A stretch of 64,000 bases of DNA. Source: Chitinophagaceae bacterium UBA1930 (lineage in GTDB: Bacteria > Bacteroidota > Bacteroidia > Chitinophagales > Chitinophagaceae). Of the stretch, positions 24,776 through 31,676 are shown one piece after another. Both the position numbers and the translations under genes were made by a program. The stretch's first letter is position 1. Each line of letters begins with the position of its first letter. The DNA is taken from NCBI GenBank assembly GCA_002337145.1, contig DDFK01000002.1:310001-374000 (forward strand). The letters run 5' to 3'. The notes beneath the pieces are model-generated. The model was not told the DNA's origin. It did not search any database and saw only the letters and a program-made list of their open reading frames with translations.

Positions 24776-24786
24776 CTGTACATTCG
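24760..24786 (+). promoter_or_regulatory. Candidate aroQ promoter
   Basis: TTG (24760-24762) and TACATTCG (24779-24786, one change from TAnnTTTG) are 16 bp apart, slightly shorter than usual. The ATG is 17 bp downstream of the -7 box, so the leader is short. Confidence 0.5.
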
Positions 24787-24802
24787 TTTTCATTTATACA
24801 AT

Positions 24803-25225
24803 ATGAAAATTGCAATTATTAACGGGCCCAACCTCAACCTTTTAGGCACACGTGAACCTGGTGTGTATGGTAGCCAGACATTTGACCAATACCTGGAACT
24901 GCTGGAGAAAATATTCCCGCACCTGGACTTGCATTACTATCAAAGCAATGTGGAAGGCGAACTCATCAACGAATTGCAATCCGTAGGTTTTGAATACAAT
25001 GGCATTGTGTTGAACCCCGGTGGCTACACACATACTTCTGTTGCCTTGGGCGATGCTATTGCAGCCATTACATCACCTGTAATAGAAGTGCATATCAGCA
25101 ACGTGCATGCACGGGAAGATTTCAGGAAAATATCGCATGTATCTGCCAAATGCAAAGGCTCCATTATTGGCCTTGGGTTAAAAGGCTATGAGCTTGCCAT
25201 CAGGTGGCTGATTGACAACAAATAA
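24803..25225 (+). CDS. aroQ: Type II 3-dehydroquinate dehydratase
   Basis: AroQ dehydrates 3-dehydroquinate to 3-dehydroshikimate in the shikimate pathway. The 140-residue protein is full length for the type II dodecameric enzyme. It has the start IINGPNLNLLGTREPGVYG, whose Arg and Tyr are catalytic, QSNVEGELINELQ, NPGGYTHTSVALGDAI, and the HISNVHAREDFR segment with the general-acid His. It stands alone between terminators. Confidence 0.96.
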   Translation: MKIAIINGPNLNLLGTREPGVYGSQTFDQYLELLEKIFPHLDLHYYQSNVEGELINELQSVGFEYNGIVLNPGGYTHTSVALGDAIAAITSPVIEVHISNVHAREDFRKISHVSAKCKGSIIGLGLKGYELAIRWLIDNK

Positions 25226-25253
25226 ACTGCTCTATACATACTATATGATTGAC

Positions 25254-25278
25254 CCCGTTGATGAACAACGGGTTTTTT
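25254..25278 (+). terminator. Terminator of aroQ
   Basis: CCCGTTG (25254-25260) pairs with CAACGGG (25266-25272) and is followed by TTTTTT. It lies 28 bp after the stop codon. Confidence 0.85.
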
Positions 25279-25437
25279 ATTGCCGCATACTGCGTATTTG
25301 CCACAGCAGGGTCTCGTGGCAAACCCTCAAAAAATACAGTATTCTCCCTCTTGCATATAAAAAAAACCAACTGTATTTTGCTACAGGTTTATAAAGATGA
25401 ATGATTGAACCTGCCTACCAATTTAAAATTGTAGCCC

Positions 25438-25974
25438 ATGCCAACATTACCTACCCAATATCAATGGCTATCGCAAGAAGACGGACCAAAAATGGTGCTG
25501 GAAGCCCTTACAATGTATGCAACTGAAGAAGTACCCGGGCCCGGCAACAACAAAGTAATTATGGCCTGGGCAAAAGAAATAGGAGGCAAGGTAGAAAAAG
25601 AGTATGATGCAGATGCAGTGCCCTGGTGTGGCCTGTTTATGGCAGTGCTGGCCAAAAGAACAGGCAGGCAGATACCCGTGGATCCTTTATGGGCACTGAA
25701 CTGGGGCACATTTGGTGTAAAGAGTCCCCAGCCCATGCTGGGCGATGTGCTTACGTTTACCCGTAAAGAAGGTGGCCATGTGGCATTGTATGTTGGTGAA
25801 GACAGTACCTGCTACCATGTGCTTGGTGGCAACCAGGCCGATGCGGTAAATATCATGCGTATCGAAAAAAAAAGGTTATACCTGGCACGTCGCCCCAAAT
25901 ACATTGTACAGCCAGCCAATGTGCGTAAAATAATACTGGCTTCAAATGGCAAGATAAGTACCAACGAAGGCTAG
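25438..25974 (+). CDS. TIGR02594-type cysteine peptidase/amidase, possible peptidoglycan hydrolase
   Basis: The 178-residue protein matches the CHAP/NlpC-like TIGR02594 pattern: an N-terminal part with YATEEVPGPGNNKVIMAWAKEIGG (the EVPG-N...I..Y/W segment), the catalytic Cys in DAVPWCGLFMA (C64), then GDVLTFTRKEGGHVALYVGED with the catalytic His (H114) and YHVLGGNQ. Related proteins are found in phages and bacterial chromosomes and are believed to cut peptide bonds in peptidoglycan. No signal peptide is visible, so it would need a holin, lysis or another route to reach the wall. The next gene, 37 bp away, may encode a partner hydrolase. No other phage genes are nearby. Confidence 0.8.
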   Translation: MPTLPTQYQWLSQEDGPKMVLEALTMYATEEVPGPGNNKVIMAWAKEIGGKVEKEYDADAVPWCGLFMAVLAKRTGRQIPVDPLWALNWGTFGVKSPQPMLGDVLTFTRKEGGHVALYVGEDSTCYHVLGGNQADAVNIMRIEKKRLYLARRPKYIVQPANVRKIILASNGKISTNEG

Positions 25975-26011
25975 GCTTGTTGCTACAATCTTTATCTAAA
26001 AACAAAAATAT

Positions 26012-26539
26012 ATGCCCATCAAAAATGCTTATCCCGAACTGCCTGTAGTGCCATTTAAACTTACATCCATTACTATGGCCGAAGCCAATGGCTATATTGC
26101 TACCATACCCTATATAGCCGAAGTGAAAAGGGCCGTGCAGGTTATTTTCAGGAATGAAAGTGCCAACGGCAAAAATGGGTTGTGCAACAATTTTATTGGT
26201 CAGCAGGCAGATGGTGCAAGGCTGCCCAATCAATGGGTGCCATTTATTGAAGGCACTTTTATCAAGAAAGAGAACATGACGGGCAAGGACAGAAGGTTTG
26301 TTGCCTTTAAGGATTGGCGGACCTCTATTGTGTTACTGGCAGACCGTGCATTTAAACGGGGCATATACATTGGCGAGAATGTGGACAGCACTTATTATAA
26401 AGGCACGGTACGCACTGTTGAACAATTGGCCAAATGCTATTGGGATGAATGGGTAATGGGCGATAGCTCTAACCCGCCCAAACAATTTGTAAAAGACTTT
26501 ACCAGCATGTACAACCAGGCTGCAAAGCTATTCTTATGA
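26012..26539 (+). CDS. Possible lysozyme-like partner protein, unknown function
   Basis: I do not recognise this 175-residue protein with certainty. It has no signal peptide or membrane segment. The stretch AVQVIFRNESANGKNGLCNN (residues 41-60) has a Glu (E49) followed by an Asn/Gly-rich loop and FIGQQADG, which resembles the active-site opening of lysozyme-like or transglycosylase folds. Later FEGTF- and FKDWRTSIVLLADRAFKRG-type segments fit an alpha-helical domain of that kind. It follows the TIGR02594-type gene by 37 bp in the same direction and is closed by a terminator, so the two are probably one transcript and may attack different bonds of peptidoglycan. The function is inferred from neighbour and local motif only. 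Confidence 0.55.
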   Translation: MPIKNAYPELPVVPFKLTSITMAEANGYIATIPYIAEVKRAVQVIFRNESANGKNGLCNNFIGQQADGARLPNQWVPFIEGTFIKKENMTGKDRRFVAFKDWRTSIVLLADRAFKRGIYIGENVDSTYYKGTVRTVEQLAKCYWDEWVMGDSSNPPKQFVKDFTSMYNQAAKLFL

Positions 26540-26555
26540 AAAACCGAAAGTAATG

Positions 26556-26587
26556 GAATGGCAGTAGCTGCTACTGCCATTCTTTTT
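26556..26587 (+). terminator. Terminator of the two-gene hydrolase unit
   Basis: A perfect 12-bp stem (26556-26567 with 26571-26582) carries a CTG loop and is followed by TTTTT. It sits between convergent genes. Confidence 0.9.
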
Positions 26588-26611
26588 GTCATGTTCCTAT
26601 ACCCGTTTGCA

Positions 26612-27613
26612 TTATTTCAGTTCCATTAAAAAACGCATGGTGTCAATACCATCGGCATAGTCTGTTAAGCCAGGCTGCTGTGCCTGGCCAAAAGGCATCA
26701 GTCCATGGCCAACCACACATTGCACATCATCATTGCCCTGCAAGAAAGAAGATACAATGAGCTTGTTATCGTAGTATTCATAATTAACCTGACTGATTGG
26801 GGAGAAGAGTGCCTGTTCTTCAGAAAAAATAATGGAGCCATTGTTCATGTACAGCTTATTGCCCATAATCAATAATGCCAAATGGTAGTCGAAATTGTGC
26901 TTGTACTTATGGAATTCAAAATAGTGGTCATACTTTTTCAATGCGTCCAATAAGGGAACAAAATCATATTCATTGGGCACATACAGTTTGGTTACATTAC
27001 GGCAACCCAAACCAAAATACAATTGTATGTCATCTGACAACAGATCAAGTTCTTCTTTTGTTTCCGTTCCGTCCAGCACGGCAACGGATGTCCTGTTGCG
27101 GCGAATAATATTGGGGAACCTACCAAAATAATAATCAAAATAACGGCTGCTGTTATTGCTGCCAGTTGCTATGTATGCATCGCAGCCCTTTAGCTGCTCA
27201 GCAAAGCTTACCATGTTCTGAACGGTAATTTCCCATTCGTACAGCTTCTTCACTAGGTGCTTTATCAATACATCATCCTTGCTGGATGTTTTGATGGTAA
27301 TACTATGTCCCGATACAAATACACATAAAAAATCGTGAAAGCCAACCAGGGGTATATTGCCAGCCATTACCACGCCTACATTTTTAGGATGGTTGTTCTC
27401 TTCTGGCACCGCATAGCTTTCGGTCCAGGCAAGCAGTTTGTCTTTCTGTAAAAAACAAGTAGCAATATTGTGTACGCTCAGTTCAACAAATTCGGGTGCA
27501 AACCATGCATTCTGCCTGCTGGCAGTTTGCTTAATGGCTATCCACTCTTCGTCGTTGCCCAGCATGTACCTGCCCAACTCAACCAATAATTCAATTCTAT
27601 ATTGTAAAATCAT
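26612..27613 (-). CDS. LuxC-type acyl-CoA reductase
   Basis: The 333-residue protein fits the acyl-CoA reductase (LuxC) family of the aldehyde dehydrogenase superfamily, which reduces acyl-CoA to aldehyde with NADPH. Visible family features are VGVVMAGNIPLVGFHDFLCVF near residue 78 (the Rossmann-type cofactor loop), IATGSNNSSRYFDYYFG, RRNRTSVAVLDG, and FGLGCRNVTKLYVP near residue 200, whose Cys is the likely acyl-thioester nucleophile. Length is shorter than the roughly 480 residues of luminous-bacterium LuxC, as in other Bacteroidota members. It is divergent from a ferredoxin-type gene. No lux genes are present, so a role in luminescence is not implied; the natural acyl substrate is unknown. 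Confidence 0.85.
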   Translation of the reverse strand: MILQYRIELLVELGRYMLGNDEEWIAIKQTASRQNAWFAPEFVELSVHNIATCFLQKDKLLAWTESYAVPEENNHPKNVGVVMAGNIPLVGFHDFLCVFVSGHSITIKTSSKDDVLIKHLVKKLYEWEITVQNMVSFAEQLKGCDAYIATGSNNSSRYFDYYFGRFPNIIRRNRTSVAVLDGTETKEELDLLSDDIQLYFGLGCRNVTKLYVPNEYDFVPLLDALKKYDHYFEFHKYKHNFDYHLALLIMGNKLYMNNGSIIFSEEQALFSPISQVNYEYYDNKLIVSSFLQGNDDVQCVVGHGLMPFGQAQQPGLTDYADGIDTMRFLMELK

Positions 27614-27704
27614 TTTGGAAGCTTATTTTTGAAAAAGCAAATGTAAGGCATCAAACATGGTTGCCCTTTTGCAATACCATTTACTAACCCGAAAATGTTT
27701 AATC

Positions 27705-28052
27705 ATGGCAATTAAAATAACCGACGAGTGCATTAACTGCGGTGCCTGCGAACCCGAATGCCCCAATAACGCTATTTACGAAGGTGGTGTTGAATGGGCC
27801 ATATCCGATGGCACAACTGTTAAGGGCACATTTACCTTAATGGATGGCACAGGTCTTGATGCCGACCAGCGTATGGCCCCGCTTAGCGTAGATACCTATT
27901 ACATAACACCCAACAAATGCACTGAATGCCAAGGGTTTCACGAAGAGCCACAGTGTGCTGCCGTTTGTCCGGTAGATTGTTGTGTACCCGATGAAATGTA
28001 TCAGGAAACGGTAGAGGAACTGTTGGCCAAGAAAGAAAAAATGCACATATAA
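27705..28052 (+). CDS. 4Fe-4S dicluster ferredoxin
   Basis: The start at 27705 gives MAIKITDECINCGACEPECP immediately, as ferredoxins do; the 16 residues reachable upstream are rejected. The 115-residue protein has a first cluster motif CxxCxxCxxxC (C-I-N-C-G-A-C-E-P-E-C, residues 9-19) and a second region with CTEC...PQCAAVCPVDCC, where an insertion separates the first two cysteines from the last ones. This arrangement is typical of dicluster ferredoxins in Bacteroidota and some Proteobacteria. It acts as a soluble electron carrier. It is divergent from the acyl-CoA reductase, with only 91 bp between the start codons. Confidence 0.9.
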   Translation: MAIKITDECINCGACEPECPNNAIYEGGVEWAISDGTTVKGTFTLMDGTGLDADQRMAPLSVDTYYITPNKCTECQGFHEEPQCAAVCPVDCCVPDEMYQETVEELLAKKEKMHI

Positions 28053-28190
28053 AGCACAGTTGCATGTGCTAAACTTTAACAGCACAAATGCTTGCAAATA
28101 TTGCAACAGGTTTCTACCTTGTGGTTAATTAAATGTTGGTCTTAGTATAAAGGCAACATCGAGTAACGGCAGGTGATATTTCCTGTTATC

Positions 28191-28236
28191 GAATAGGTAA
28201 GAGAACGTAGTAGGTCTTTTACCTATTCTTGTTTTT
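28191..28236 (+). terminator. Hairpin with T-run downstream of the ferredoxin gene
   Basis: GAATAGGTAA (28191-28200) pairs exactly with TTACCTATTC (28219-28228) around an 18-base loop, then TTGTTTTT. It lies 138 bp after the ferredoxin stop. It may be a late terminator or part of a leader for ddl; the rest of the 293-bp gap shows no gene. Confidence 0.5.
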
Positions 28237-28345
28237 GGGAGAGTCGATAAGTACCAACTTCCTTTTCAATCTTTTGTTAATCATTATATCTATTGCTGTA
28301 AGTGTAATATTTTATATTTCTTTGCTGCACTAACAAACCAAGTGC

Positions 28346-29335
28346 ATGAAAAAACGCATTGCCCTCGTTACAGGAGGCTACAGCGGCGAAGCCGAAATAA
28401 GTTATAAAAGTGTAATTACCGTTGGCAACAATGTTGACAGGGACCTGTTTGATGTATATGAAATTGACATCAACCCGCAAGGGTGGTGGTACCTGCCAAA
28501 AGATGGCGGCGAAAGACAAAAAGTACGCAAGGAAGATTTTACCATCACCGTGGATGGCAACAAGATAAATTTTGATGCGGTGCTGCTTTGCATACACGGC
28601 ACCCCTGGTGAAGATGGCAAACTGCAAGGGTATTTCGATATGCTCAATATTCCCTATACCAGTTGCGATGCAGCCACATCGGCACTTACTTTCAATAAAC
28701 GTTACACGGTAGCCGTTGCAGGCTTTGGTGGCATCAACGTGGCCAAATCGGTACTGCTGTTCAAGAACAGTTTTACCAATGCTGATGAAATTGTGTCTTC
28801 CCTGCAGTTTCCCGTTTTTGTGAAACCCAACAATGGCGGCAGTAGCATTGGTATGAGTAAGGTAAACCAGCCAAGTGAGGAACTGGGTGCTGCAATAGAA
28901 AAGGCATTTAAAGAAGACAACCAGGTGTTGGTTGAGGAATTTATCAAAGGCCGTGAGTTTACCATTGGCGTCTTTAAAACAAAGGGCAACATTATAACAC
29001 TGCCCATTACAGAAGTAGTTTCCAAAAATGACTTCTTTGATTTTGAAGCAAAATACCAAGGCAAGAGCGAAGAGATAACGCCTGCACAAATTGATGAAAG
29101 CATTGCAGAAAAGGTGAGATCCGCAGCAAAAAAAGCCTATCAATTATTAAACTGCCGTGGCATTGTGCGTATTGATTTTATTTACAACGAAGACAAGGCA
29201 CAACCTTATATGCTTGAAATAAATACCGTACCGGGACAAAGCGAAGCCAGCATTGTACCGCAGCAGGTAAAAGCAATGGGCTGGACCTTGAAGGATTTCT
29301 ATACAGCAGTGATTGAAGAAGCCTTTGTTAAGTAG
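28346..29335 (+). CDS. ddl: D-alanine--D-alanine ligase
   Basis: Ddl makes the D-Ala-D-Ala dipeptide for peptidoglycan precursors with ATP. The 329-residue ATP-grasp protein has the N-terminal VTGGYSGEAEISYKS, matching the G-G-xSxEhxVS entry motif, then LLCIHGTPGEDGKLQGYFD. The central FPVFVKPNNGGSSIGMSKV region binds ATP, and LVEEFIKGREFTIGV and the C-terminal RIDFIYNED...YMLEINTVPGQSE carry the metal-binding Glu and Asn residues. It is followed by a PASTA-domain membrane protein. Confidence 0.95.
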   Translation: MKKRIALVTGGYSGEAEISYKSVITVGNNVDRDLFDVYEIDINPQGWWYLPKDGGERQKVRKEDFTITVDGNKINFDAVLLCIHGTPGEDGKLQGYFDMLNIPYTSCDAATSALTFNKRYTVAVAGFGGINVAKSVLLFKNSFTNADEIVSSLQFPVFVKPNNGGSSIGMSKVNQPSEELGAAIEKAFKEDNQVLVEEFIKGREFTIGVFKTKGNIITLPITEVVSKNDFFDFEAKYQGKSEEITPAQIDESIAEKVRSAAKKAYQLLNCRGIVRIDFIYNEDKAQPYMLEINTVPGQSEASIVPQQVKAMGWTLKDFYTAVIEEAFVK

Positions 29336-29471
29336 TAAGCACCTGTTCGTAACATGAATCGAAACAGGCCCTTATCTATTAAATGCATTGTTAGCAGAAA
29401 CCAATATTTTTGATACATTATAGGCTACATACAATTTGTACTTTGTAGCCGCAAACTGAAATTTTTAGCGA

Positions 29472-30308
29472 GTGTTCAAATTCATTACATCAAAACCACT
29501 TTGGGTAAACATACTTGCAGCATTGGGCATTGTGCTGATTGTGCTTTTCCTGTTTTTCTTTTCGCTAAGCTGGATTACCAGTCATGGTAAAAATGAGAAG
29601 GTACCCAATATTATTGGACAGAACATAGATGCTGCCACCAAATTATTAAAGGAAAAAGGGTTTAGTGTGGAAGTACAGGACTCTGTTTTTGTGGACAGTG
29701 CAGCCAGGCTTTCCGTTATCAAACAATCACCCGAAGCCGATGCCAATGTAAAAGCTGGCAGAACGGTTTACCTAACTGTAAACAGGGCTTTTGCCCCAGA
29801 AGTGGAGATGCCTAGCCTGCTTGGTTTTTCCATTAAAAGTGCACAGTTGATGCTGGCCACACTTAACCTGAAAATGGGCGATACCACTTACCGTCCGGAT
29901 ATTGCACGCAATGCCGTACTGGAACAGTTGTACAATGGTGCCATTATAAAACCAGGCACAAAAATACCTATGGGCAGTAGCATCAGCTTTGTATTGGGAA
30001 GTGGTTTGGGCAGCACAGATTTGATGGTGCCCGATATGTATGGCCTGACTGTGGAAGAAGCATTGGGCCGCCTTACCACTATGAATGTGAACCGTGGCTC
30101 CATTATTTCAAAAGGCGGAGCCATTAGCGATACATTGAAAGCCTATGTAATTGACCAGGAGCCTAAAGCTTTTGCCGAGCCAACGCCGGGACAAAAAATA
30201 CCGAATAAGATACGCCCAGGTGCATTGATGGACCTTTTCATTAGTAGTACACCACCTGCACCAAGAACAGTTGATACAACAAAACAGAATACTACACAAA
30301 CACCATAA
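29472..30308 (+). CDS. Membrane-anchored triple PASTA-domain protein
   Basis: The 278-residue protein starts at a GTG (29472), because no upstream ATG is in frame and later ATGs would remove the membrane segment. Residues about 12-35 form one transmembrane helix. The outer part has PASTA repeats beginning KVPNIIGQNIDAATKLLKEKG (near 43), EVEMPSLLGFSIKSAQLML (near 112) and LMVPDMYGLTVEEALGRLTT (near 187). Each has the V/MPxxxGxxxxxA start and a later Gly/Val-Val end, with QSPEAD and QLYNGAIIKPGT links. PASTA domains bind peptidoglycan or beta-lactams in Ser/Thr kinases and PBPs; here no kinase or PBP domain is attached. It follows ddl and precedes a rhodanese, an arrangement I would expect in Bacteroidota, where the stand-alone PASTA protein has no settled role. 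Confidence 0.88.
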   Translation: MFKFITSKPLWVNILAALGIVLIVLFLFFFSLSWITSHGKNEKVPNIIGQNIDAATKLLKEKGFSVEVQDSVFVDSAARLSVIKQSPEADANVKAGRTVYLTVNRAFAPEVEMPSLLGFSIKSAQLMLATLNLKMGDTTYRPDIARNAVLEQLYNGAIIKPGTKIPMGSSISFVLGSGLGSTDLMVPDMYGLTVEEALGRLTTMNVNRGSIISKGGAISDTLKAYVIDQEPKAFAEPTPGQKIPNKIRPGALMDLFISSTPPAPRTVDTTKQNTTQTP

Positions 30309-30319
30309 TACAATTACAC

Positions 30320-30628
30320 ATGCAAACAATAACAGCAGAGGCATTGAAAGAAAGACTGGATGCCGGCGAGCAGTTGAACCTGATTGATGTACGTGCCGAG
30401 ATTGAGCATGCCGAATTCAATATTGGCGGCACCCTGTTTCCATTGCCTGTCATACAGTCCATGGCAATAGAACCATTAGAGCACCTGAAAAATGAAGAGG
30501 TGATCTGTTATTGCCGTAGTGGCCAACGTAGTACAATGGCCTGCTTAATGCTGGAGCATCTGGGCTTTACCAATACTTATAATTTGGTGGGTGGCATGTT
30601 GGACTGGAAAGACAAGTTCGTGAAATAA
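30320..30628 (+). CDS. Single-domain rhodanese-like protein
   Basis: The 102-residue cytoplasmic protein is one rhodanese domain: LNLIDVRAEIEHAEFNIGGTLFPL, then the active-site loop VICYCRSGQRSTMA with the catalytic Cys (C-R-S-G-Q-R-S), and NLVGGMLDWKDKF. It should transfer sulfur from thiosulfate or carrier persulfides; the donor and acceptor are unknown. It starts 12 bp after the PASTA gene, so the two share an operon. Confidence 0.92.
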   Translation: MQTITAEALKERLDAGEQLNLIDVRAEIEHAEFNIGGTLFPLPVIQSMAIEPLEHLKNEEVICYCRSGQRSTMACLMLEHLGFTNTYNLVGGMLDWKDKFVK

Positions 30629-30720
30629 CTGCCGCACCATTCAATAATTACACAATGTTTCAATATGGCAAGATGCAGTGGCAGCAAATCATTTGCAGTT
30701 TGTTAGGAAACCTTTGATGG

Positions 30721-31596
30721 TCACTTCACCAATCCTTTAATAAAATTTGTGGCCTTGTTATAGGTATCTATAAGATTGGCTCCTTGCCAGCCATGGCTTT
30801 CACCAGCATAGGTAATGTATTGATGCGTAACGCCTGCTGTTTGCAGTTTTGCATTTAGCCTGTCGCTTTCACTAATAGGTACTACAGGATCGGCCGTACC
30901 ATGAAAAATAATGGTAGGCGGTACCGTTGCCGTAACAAAATTTATTGGACTGCCATTGGTATAGGCAGTGGGGTTGGATGTAGGTGTGGCACCCATCACA
31001 TTGGCAATAATCGGTTGCGTTATGGCGGGTATAGGATGGTTGTTATACATCCATGCCATATCGTTAGGGCCAAATAAATCAACCATGGCTTTTATCCTTC
31101 CATCGGTATTGAACTTATAGGCTTTAAGCAAGGCCAGATGCCCGCCTGCACTTGCACCCATTACCGCAATTTTGGAAACATTGATATTGTATTCGGTTGC
31201 CTTGCTGGTAATATAATCAACAGCGGTATTGATATCGTCCGTTTGCTGCTGCAACAAAACACTGCCACCATTGGCCAGCCTGTAATTGAGGTTGAATACA
31301 GCATAATTGCCCAATAGGCTGCGTATGCTAGGAATATCAACATTGAAATCTGTCTTGTCGCCACCGCTCCAACTGCCACCATGAATCATGATAACCGTAT
31401 AGGTAGATGCAGCTGAATGTCCATCGGGCAGGTACATATCCATTTTTTGTTGTGGACTAACTGTTGCATAGGCAATATCCGTTTGCACCACTTCGGTTGA
31501 GGTATTGGTATCAGAGCTTTTTTTACAGGAAGCCCCAAGCAGGCCAATGAGTGTAACAATCAATAAAGACTGTTGTATGTTGAACAGTTGTTTCAT
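30721..31596 (-). CDS. Alpha/beta hydrolase lipoprotein (BD-FAE/esterase type)
   Basis: The 291-residue protein has a lipoprotein signal peptide with a lipobox (LLGASCKK), so it is anchored by lipid on a Cys near residue 24. The hydrolase core shows the oxyanion-hole motif VIMIHGGSWSGG, the nucleophile elbow GASAGGHLALLKA, an Asp-bearing HGTADPVVPISESD segment, and the His in YAGESHGWQGAN. These are typical of the BD-FAE/HSL-like esterase class of Bacteroidota, often acting on xylan-linked acetyl or feruloyl esters or on lipids. The true substrate is unknown. It is the downstream neighbour of tamB on the minus strand, 80 bp away. Confidence 0.88.
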   Translation of the reverse strand: MKQLFNIQQSLLIVTLIGLLGASCKKSSDTNTSTEVVQTDIAYATVSPQQKMDMYLPDGHSAASTYTVIMIHGGSWSGGDKTDFNVDIPSIRSLLGNYAVFNLNYRLANGGSVLLQQQTDDINTAVDYITSKATEYNINVSKIAVMGASAGGHLALLKAYKFNTDGRIKAMVDLFGPNDMAWMYNNHPIPAITQPIIANVMGATPTSNPTAYTNGSPINFVTATVPPTIIFHGTADPVVPISESDRLNAKLQTAGVTHQYITYAGESHGWQGANLIDTYNKATNFIKGLVK

Positions 31597-31676
31597 GGTT
31601 GGTTAATGTAAAATGCTTTGTATGTATAATAATCCTTATGCAGTTTTAGTTGTATGCGGACTGAACAATATACAAC

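Noticed and set aside
25438..26539. A prophage
   Set aside because: Only two hydrolase-type genes occur; no capsid, tail, integrase or att-like repeats were seen nearby.
28053..28345. A tRNA or small-RNA gene between ferredoxin and ddl
   Set aside because: No tRNA arm pattern or CCA-type end is present; only one hairpin with T-run is visible.
28277..29143. A 288-codon open frame on the minus strand opposite ddl
   Set aside because: It lies wholly over ddl, whose family match is strong, and its product is Cys/Phe-rich with no domain; a shadow of coding DNA.
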